From Streptomyces barringtoniae (GTDB taxonomy: Bacteria; Actinomycetota; Actinomycetes; Streptomycetales; Streptomycetaceae), in contig NZ_JAJHNP010000017.1 of NCBI RefSeq assembly GCF_020819595.1, positions 1 through 64,000 on the forward strand: a stretch of 64,000 nucleotides of DNA, given 5' to 3'. Positions 59,375 through 64,000 of the stretch are shown here, piece after piece. Under the pieces are notes generated by a model, which made no database searches, was not told the origin of the DNA, and saw only the letters and a program-made list of their open reading frames with translations. Position numbers and translations under genes: made by a program. Every line of letters begins with the position of its first letter. Position 1 is the stretch's first letter.

Positions 59375-60016
59375 TCAGTGGTGTTCGGTGCCGTGCAGCG
59401 GGAAGCCCGCGATGCCCCGCCAGGCCAGTGAGGTCAGCAACTGCACCGCCTGGTCGCGCGGCACGCTGCGGTCGCTGTGCAGCCAGGAGCGGGCCACCAC
59501 CTGGGCGAGACCGCCGAGGCCGGAGGCGAGCAGCATCGACTCCGCGCGCGACAGGCCCGTGTCCTCGGCGATGACGTCGCAGATCGCCTCGGCGCAGTCG
59601 TTGGTGACCTTGTCGACGCGCTCGCGGACCGCGGGCTCGTTCGTCAGGTCCGACTCGAAGACCAGCCGGAAGGCGCCGCCGTCGTCCTCGACGTAGGCGA
59701 AATAGGCGTCCATGGTCGCCCGGACGCGCTGCTTGTTGTCGGTCGTCGACGCCAGCGCGTTGCGCACGGACTGGATCAGCGACTCGCAGTGCTGGTCCAG
59801 CAGGGCGAGGTAGAGGTCGAGCTTGCCCGGAAAGTGCTGGTAGAGCACCGGCTTGCTCACGCCGGCCCGCTCGGCGATGTCGTCCATCGCCGCCGCGTGG
59901 TACCCCTGCGCGACGAAAACCTCCTGGGCGGCGCCCAGCAGCTGGTTCCGTCGGGCTCGGCGCGGCAGGCGAGTGCCACGCGGGCGTGCTGCCTCAGTTT
60001 GCTCGATGGCTGTCAC
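59375..60016 (-). CDS. TetR-family regulator (Rv3208-like)
   Basis: 213-aa regulator with GTG start preceded by GGGAGG. The helix-turn-helix is LLGAAQEVFVAQGYHAAAMD then DIAERAGVSKPVLYQHFPGK (about 27-68). The C-terminal domain is longer (FVESDLTN-like FRLVFESDLTNEPAVRERVD), and the C-terminus ends in GTEHH. The effector is unknown. The upstream in-frame codons to 60208 are not protein-like. It lies on the same strand as the DUF3107 gene with 134 bases between. Confidence 0.92.
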   Translation of the reverse strand: MTAIEQTEAARPRGTRLPRRARRNQLLGAAQEVFVAQGYHAAAMDDIAERAGVSKPVLYQHFPGKLDLYLALLDQHCESLIQSVRNALASTTDNKQRVRATMDAYFAYVEDDGGAFRLVFESDLTNEPAVRERVDKVTNDCAEAICDVIAEDTGLSRAESMLLASGLGGLAQVVARSWLHSDRSVPRDQAVQLLTSLAWRGIAGFPLHGTEHH

Positions 60017-60173
60017 GCCGCCTCCCAAAGTCGTCCAAATCGCGGTGTCGGCCGCGCGGCCATCGTACTTTTCGGTAACCGTGCTGTGCGCGGTGCGAGC
60101 GCAGAATTTCACGTACCGGACGGCGACGAAAGCCGCAGCCGTCTCCTCGTGCAGCCGCGGGAGTCCGGCGAGG

Positions 60174-60398
60174 TCAGCGGTAGTCGTCCTCGTCGAGCGA
60201 AACCACACGCGCCTGTTCGGCCAGATCGGCCTCGTTCGCGGCGTCCCGGTTCACGCCCGTCAGGGGGTCGTCACGGTCCGGCTTGACCTCGGTGTGCTGC
60301 TCGGCGGCGTCCACCTCGGGGGCTTCGACGTCGATCTCCGGAACCGTGTCGGCCTCCAGGTCCTCGATCGTGTCGGGTTCGGTGGGGTCATGGGCCAT
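60174..60398 (-). CDS. Small acidic protein of unknown function
   Basis: 74-aa protein, MAHDPTEPDTIEDLEADTVP, very rich in Asp and Glu (IDVEAPEVDAAEQHTEVKPD) and ending in RVVSLDEDDYR. GGAAGGGAG lies eight bases before the ATG. It has no recognised domain and is probably intrinsically disordered. The codon pattern is normal for the genome. It lies upstream of the TetR gene on the same strand, 157 bases away. Confidence 0.75.
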   Translation of the reverse strand: MAHDPTEPDTIEDLEADTVPEIDVEAPEVDAAEQHTEVKPDRDDPLTGVNRDAANEADLAEQARVVSLDEDDYR

Positions 60399-60696
60399 GG
60401 TGGGCTCCCTTCCTACGAACGTCCCTGGTGAGCAGCAGGGGCCACATGCGGGTGCCCTCTGTACGAGCCTATGAGACGGCATAACCGGACGCCATGCCTC
60501 TCGCCCGTTCGCAGCGGACCGGTCCCGTTCGGGTTCACCCGTCGGTTCGGCGCAAACGTCGGTTCCGGTTCACCCGTCGGTTCCGGTCAACCCGGGCCCC
60601 CGCGGTTCACTCCGGGCGGGTTCAGTCCGTGACGGCTGGGACGGCTGTGACGGCGAACACATGAACCACGACGTGATCACCTCGTAACATTGCCGC
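60399..60696. promoter_or_regulatory. Intergenic region with 17-bp direct repeats
   Basis: 298 bases between two divergent genes. ggttcacccgtcggttc occurs twice (60532-60548 and 60567-60583), followed by a degenerate third (ggttccggtcaaccc) and further ggttca words, at a spacing of about 35 bases. This looks like a set of binding sites or a decayed repeat; no regulator can be named. Confidence 0.4.
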
Positions 60697-61680
60697 ATGT
60701 CTTCGACCGAGTCGCCGTCCGTGCCGGCCGCCAGTGTCCTTCCGAGGGTGGCGCCCGTCCGGGTCGGCGAGGGCGAGCGGCTGCGGTCCGTGGGGCTGCC
60801 CGGAGTCACCCTGTCGATCCGGTCCCGCCCTCCCGCGCGCGAGGGCCTGCCGCCCGCGCTGTACGTCCACGGGCTCGGCGGATCCTCGCAGAACTGGTCG
60901 GCGCTGATGGCCGAGCTGGACGGCGTCGTGGACGGCGAGGCGGTCGACCTTCCGGGCTTCGGTGACTCCCCGCCCCCGGACGACGGCAACTACTCCGTCA
61001 CCGGGCACGCGCGCGCGGTGATCCGCTATCTCGACGCGGCCGGCCGCGGCCCGGTCCACCTGTTCGGCAACTCGCTCGGCGGCGCGGTCACCACGCGCGT
61101 GGCCGCCGTACGACCCGACCTCGTCCGTACGCTCACACTCGTGTCGCCGGCCCTGCCGGAGCTGCGCATCCAGCGCACGGCGGCGCCGACCGCGCTGCTC
61201 GGCGTGCCCGGTGTCGCCGCCCTGTTCACCCGGCTCACCAGGGAGTGGACGGCCGAGCAGCGGGTGCGCGGCGTCCTGGCGCTCTGCTACGGCGATCCCG
61301 GAATGGTTTCGCCCGAGGCGTTCCAGCACGCCGTGGAGGAACTGGAGCGGCGCCTGCAGCTGCCGTACTTCTGGGACGCGATGGCCCGCTCCGCGCGTGG
61401 CATCGTCAACGCCTACACGCTCGGCGGACAGCACGGGCTGTGGCGCCAGGCCGAGCGCGTGCTCGCACCGACCCTGCTGATCTACGGCGGCCGCGACCAG
61501 CTGGTCGGCTTCCGCATGGCCCGCCGGGCCGCCCGCGCCTTCCGCGACTCGCGCCTGCTGTCCCTGCCGGACGCCGGGCACGTGGCGATGATGGAGTACC
61601 CGGACGTGGTGGCCACGGCCTTCCGGGAACTCCTCGCGGAGACCGGGGACGCCCACACCGACTCGGACACGGGGAGCTGA
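60697..61680 (+). CDS. Alpha/beta hydrolase
   Basis: 327-aa hydrolase: ALYVHGLGGSSQNWSALMAE (oxyanion region), VDLPGFGDSPPPDDGNYSVT, nucleophile elbow LFGNSLGGAVTTR, LIYGGRDQLVGFRMARRAAR with the acid, and LPDAGHVAMMEYP with the His. It resembles C-C hydrolases and haloperoxidase-like enzymes, but the substrate is unknown. It is followed after seven bases by the DUF3152 gene, so they are probably co-transcribed; the pair recurs in actinobacteria between the TetR and moeZ regions. Confidence 0.92.
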   Translation: MSSTESPSVPAASVLPRVAPVRVGEGERLRSVGLPGVTLSIRSRPPAREGLPPALYVHGLGGSSQNWSALMAELDGVVDGEAVDLPGFGDSPPPDDGNYSVTGHARAVIRYLDAAGRGPVHLFGNSLGGAVTTRVAAVRPDLVRTLTLVSPALPELRIQRTAAPTALLGVPGVAALFTRLTREWTAEQRVRGVLALCYGDPGMVSPEAFQHAVEELERRLQLPYFWDAMARSARGIVNAYTLGGQHGLWRQAERVLAPTLLIYGGRDQLVGFRMARRAARAFRDSRLLSLPDAGHVAMMEYPDVVATAFRELLAETGDAHTDSDTGS

Positions 61681-61687
61681 GGCCGGC

Positions 61688-63364
61688 GTGGGACGCCACA
61701 GCCGCCGCGGCCCGTCTCCGAAGGACGACTCCGCGGACATACCCGCCGCCAGGCGCAAGGGCGGCACCCGGGGCGGGCAGCCGCTGCCCGGCCGGCGACA
61801 GGCGCCGACGGACGGGGCCGGCACCGGTGCCGGTGCGGCCGGGTACCCGCCGCGCGGCCCACAAGAGACACCGACGTTCCCGCAGGGCGCCGCGCCGCGT
61901 TCCGGCGAGGGGACTCCGGTGCGGGGTGTGCCTCGTTTGCCGGACGGCACGCCTGCGCAGGGTGTTCCGGGGTTTCCCGATGGCACGCCTGCTCAGGGTG
62001 TGCCGCGTTTCGGGGAGGGGACTCCGGCGCGCGGCGTGCCCCGGATGCCCGGTGGCGGTCCCGCGCGCGGTGTCCCGGGTTTTCCGGAGGGCACTCCGGC
62101 GCACGGCGTCCCGAGGCTTCCGGACGGCACTCCGGCGCACGGCGTCCCGAGGCTTCCGGACGGCACTCCCGCCCACGGTGTCCCGCGTCTTCCCGACGGC
62201 ACCCCCGCCCACGGTGTCCCCCGTCTTCGTGAGGGCGCTCCCACCCGTGGGGGGCATCCCGAGCAGCGGGAAGCCGGCGGTGGGTGGGGTCGGTTCCCGG
62301 GGGCGGCCGGTCCCGGTGTGGTGATTCCGCGGCCGCGGCCGGGCGGGCCGGGGGCCGGTTCCGGGCCCCGGCAGGAGTACCTCGACGCCTTCACCGACGG
62401 GCGCGGCGGCGGTGTCGTCCTCGACGAGGACATCGACGTCTTCACACCTCGCACGGGGTCGCCTCGCCCTGCCGAGGGACACCCGGCCGACACGCCGGAG
62501 GCGGACGCCGACGACGCGTCCCCGTCCGGCCCGCCCGCGGAGCCCCCCGCCGGCCTCCCCGCGCAGCGCACGGGCGGCAAGGGGCGGGCCTTCACCGGGA
62601 TCGCGGCCGCCGCCGTCACCACCGTGCTCGCGGTGGTCGTCGCCGGCCAGGTGACCGGGTCGCACCACGACGGCGGCGCAGGGTCGAACTCCGCCACCGA
62701 CCAGGCTCGGGACGCGCGCACCCCCGGCGGTGAGACCCCGTCCGCCCCGCCAGGCACGGTCACGCTGTCGTACGAGCAGAAGATGGACCTGAAGTACCCG
62801 CTCAGCGCCACGCTGAAGGGCTCGGGGAAGTTCGCCGCCGTGCCCGGTTTCGCCAAGGCACCCGGCACCGGGCAGAAGTACACCTACCGCGTGGACGTCG
62901 AGCAGGGACTCGGCCTGGACGGCGAACTGTTCGCCGAGGCCGTGCAGAAGACCCTGAACGACGACCGCAGTTGGGCCCACGGCGGCGCCCGCACCTTCGA
63001 GCGGATCTCCTCCGGCAAGCCCGACTTCGTGATCACGCTGGCGAGCCCCGGTACGACCGCCAAGTGGTGCGCCAAGTCCGGGCTCGACACCACGGAGGAC
63101 AACGTCTCCTGCGATTCCGCTGCCACCGAACGAGTGATGATCAATGCGTACAGGTGGGCCCAGGGCAGTAAGACATACGGGGACAAGATGTACGCCTACC
63201 GGCAGATGTTGATCAATCACGAGGTCGGTCACCGGCTCGGCCACGGCCATGTGACGTGCCAGAAGGACGGCGAACTCGCCCCCGTCATGCAGCAGCAGAC
63301 CAAGTTCCTAGACCACGACGGAATCCACTGCCTGCCCAACCCCTGGCCCTATCCCAGGAGTTGA
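61688..63364 (+). CDS. DUF3152 protein: membrane-anchored zincin-like protease with 12-aa repeats
   Basis: 558-aa protein with GTG start. Residues 1-75 are charged; 80-187 hold nine tandem 12-residue repeats (GVPRLPDGTPAH type). One TM helix is near 303-322 (FTGIAAAAVTTVLAVVVAGQ). The outer DUF3152 domain (about 360-558) has the zinc-protease motif HEVGHRLGHGH at 511-521 (HExxHxxxH), with nearby CAKSG and VSCDSAA cysteines. It is the Rv3207c counterpart. A peptidase function is suggested by the motif but not proven for the family. Confidence 0.93.
   Translation: MGRHSRRGPSPKDDSADIPAARRKGGTRGGQPLPGRRQAPTDGAGTGAGAAGYPPRGPQETPTFPQGAAPRSGEGTPVRGVPRLPDGTPAQGVPGFPDGTPAQGVPRFGEGTPARGVPRMPGGGPARGVPGFPEGTPAHGVPRLPDGTPAHGVPRLPDGTPAHGVPRLPDGTPAHGVPRLREGAPTRGGHPEQREAGGGWGRFPGAAGPGVVIPRPRPGGPGAGSGPRQEYLDAFTDGRGGGVVLDEDIDVFTPRTGSPRPAEGHPADTPEADADDASPSGPPAEPPAGLPAQRTGGKGRAFTGIAAAAVTTVLAVVVAGQVTGSHHDGGAGSNSATDQARDARTPGGETPSAPPGTVTLSYEQKMDLKYPLSATLKGSGKFAAVPGFAKAPGTGQKYTYRVDVEQGLGLDGELFAEAVQKTLNDDRSWAHGGARTFERISSGKPDFVITLASPGTTAKWCAKSGLDTTEDNVSCDSAATERVMINAYRWAQGSKTYGDKMYAYRQMLINHEVGHRLGHGHVTCQKDGELAPVMQQQTKFLDHDGIHCLPNPWPYPRS
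61925..62248 (+). repeat. 36-bp tandem repeats x9 in the DUF3152 gene
   Basis: Nine contiguous 36-base units encode GVPRLPDGTPAH-like dodecapeptides; units 5 to 8 are the most alike. The frame is kept because 36 is a multiple of three. Confidence 0.92.
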
Positions 63365-63389
63365 CAGGCGCCGCTCATGTCACATTGAT

Positions 63390-64000
63390 ATGAGCCGCAA
63401 GGGCATTCGTATTTCTGGCGCCCTCATCGCCATGGCGCTCGCCTGTGAGCCGGACCTGCTGATCGCCGACGAGCCGACCACCGCCCTCGACATCACCGTC
63501 CAGGCCCAGATCCTCGACCTGCTGCACGCGCTGCGCGCGGAGACCGGCATGGGCCTGCTGCTCGTCACCCATGACGTGGGCGTCGCCGCCGAGAGCGTGG
63601 ACGACGTCCTCGTCATGCGGCACGGCAGGGTCGTCGAGCAGGGCCCGGTCGGCACAGTCCTCGCCGCGCCCACCGCGGCGTACACCCGGGAACTCCTCGA
63701 CGCCGTCCCGCGCGTGGACACCCGCCGTACCGGCTCCCGGGCCTCCGGCGAGGTCGTGCTGGAGGCCACCGGGGTGCGGCGCGAGTTCGGCCGCGGCAGG
63801 CGGGCGTTCGCGGCCGTGGACGACGTCTCGCTGACCGTCCGCCGCGGCGCAACGCTCGGCGTGGTCGGCGTGGTCGGCGTGGTCGGCGAGAGCGGCAGCG
63901 GCAGGACCACGCTCGGCCGCATGCTGGTCGTGCTGCTGGAGCCGACCGCCGGCACGATCCGCTACGCGGGCGCCCCGCACACCGGCGTGCACCCGGCCGT
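63390..64000 (+). pseudogene. 5'-truncated peptide ABC transporter ATPase (two-domain type)
   Basis: In frame from an ATG (MSRKGIRISG), then ALIAMALACEPDLLIADEPT (Walker B) and LLVTHDVGVAAESVDDVLVM, the distal half of a DppD-type domain. It runs without stop into a second DppF-type domain (EVVLEATGVRREFGRGRRAF). The Walker A and signature of domain 1 are missing. The Walker A of domain 2 reads GESGSGRTT (Lys to Arg), preceded by a triplicated GVV. It continues past base 64000. It is best read as a broken fused-ATPase gene. It lies 26 bases after the DUF3152 gene. Confidence 0.78.

Overview
The window is 64 kb of very GC-rich DNA. Codon third positions are almost all G or C, GTG and TTG starts are frequent, and the gene families are typical of Streptomyces: a bldK-type oligopeptide permease, a WhiJ-type XRE/DUF397/ATPase cassette, mycothiol biosynthesis, Tat lipoproteins, and developmental and ECF regulators. 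It reads as chromosomal core of a Streptomyces. No phage, integrase, intact insertion sequence, tRNA, rRNA or CRISPR array was seen.

Left part (1-13.7 kb). Two complete five-subunit oligopeptide ABC importers are transcribed divergently from about 5.4-5.9 kb. The leftward one has the bldKA-B-C-D-E gene order. The rightward one is a paralogous SBP-permease-permease-ATPase-ATPase set. A dipeptidyl-peptidase-like S9 enzyme converges on the second importer. 13.9-15.9 kb: a small membrane protein, then a WhiJ-like cassette in which the DUF397 gene is tandemly duplicated. 15.9-17.2 kb: mshB and a membrane protein. 17.3-19.8 kb: a large Gly/Pro-rich membrane-anchored protein. 19.9-23.4 kb: an ABC-2 exporter with its own two-component system.

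23.4-43 kb is a housekeeping block whose order follows, from memory, the Mycobacterium tuberculosis Rv1170-Rv1232c stretch: mshB, ferredoxin, DAP aminotransferase, dapE, LOG protein, folP2-like, DivIVA-like, tag, O-methyltransferase, sigE, anti-sigma, htrA, tatB, mrp, DUF1003, and an MgtE-N/CBS protein, with corA further on. Inside it lie an unexplained tandem array of about six 82-bp units (33.7-34.2 kb), a probable AUU-initiated methyltransferase, and an ECF promoter-like sequence before sigE.

46-54 kb holds corA with a long leader, a SUFU-domain protein, a decayed MFS permease, DUF6758, PHP and MarC proteins, a 50-aa conserved small protein, an NYN RNase-like protein and a hydrolase. 54.7-63.4 kb resembles M. 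tuberculosis Rv3211-Rv3207c: RhlE-type helicase, ferritin-like protein, DUF3107, TetR, hydrolase, and a DUF3152 zincin-like protein. The window ends in a 5'-truncated, probably decaying peptide ABC ATPase.

Several proteins carry long low-complexity or tandemly repeated tracts (17.3 kb protein, HtrA, helicase tail, DUF3152 protein). These are sites of likely length variation between strains.
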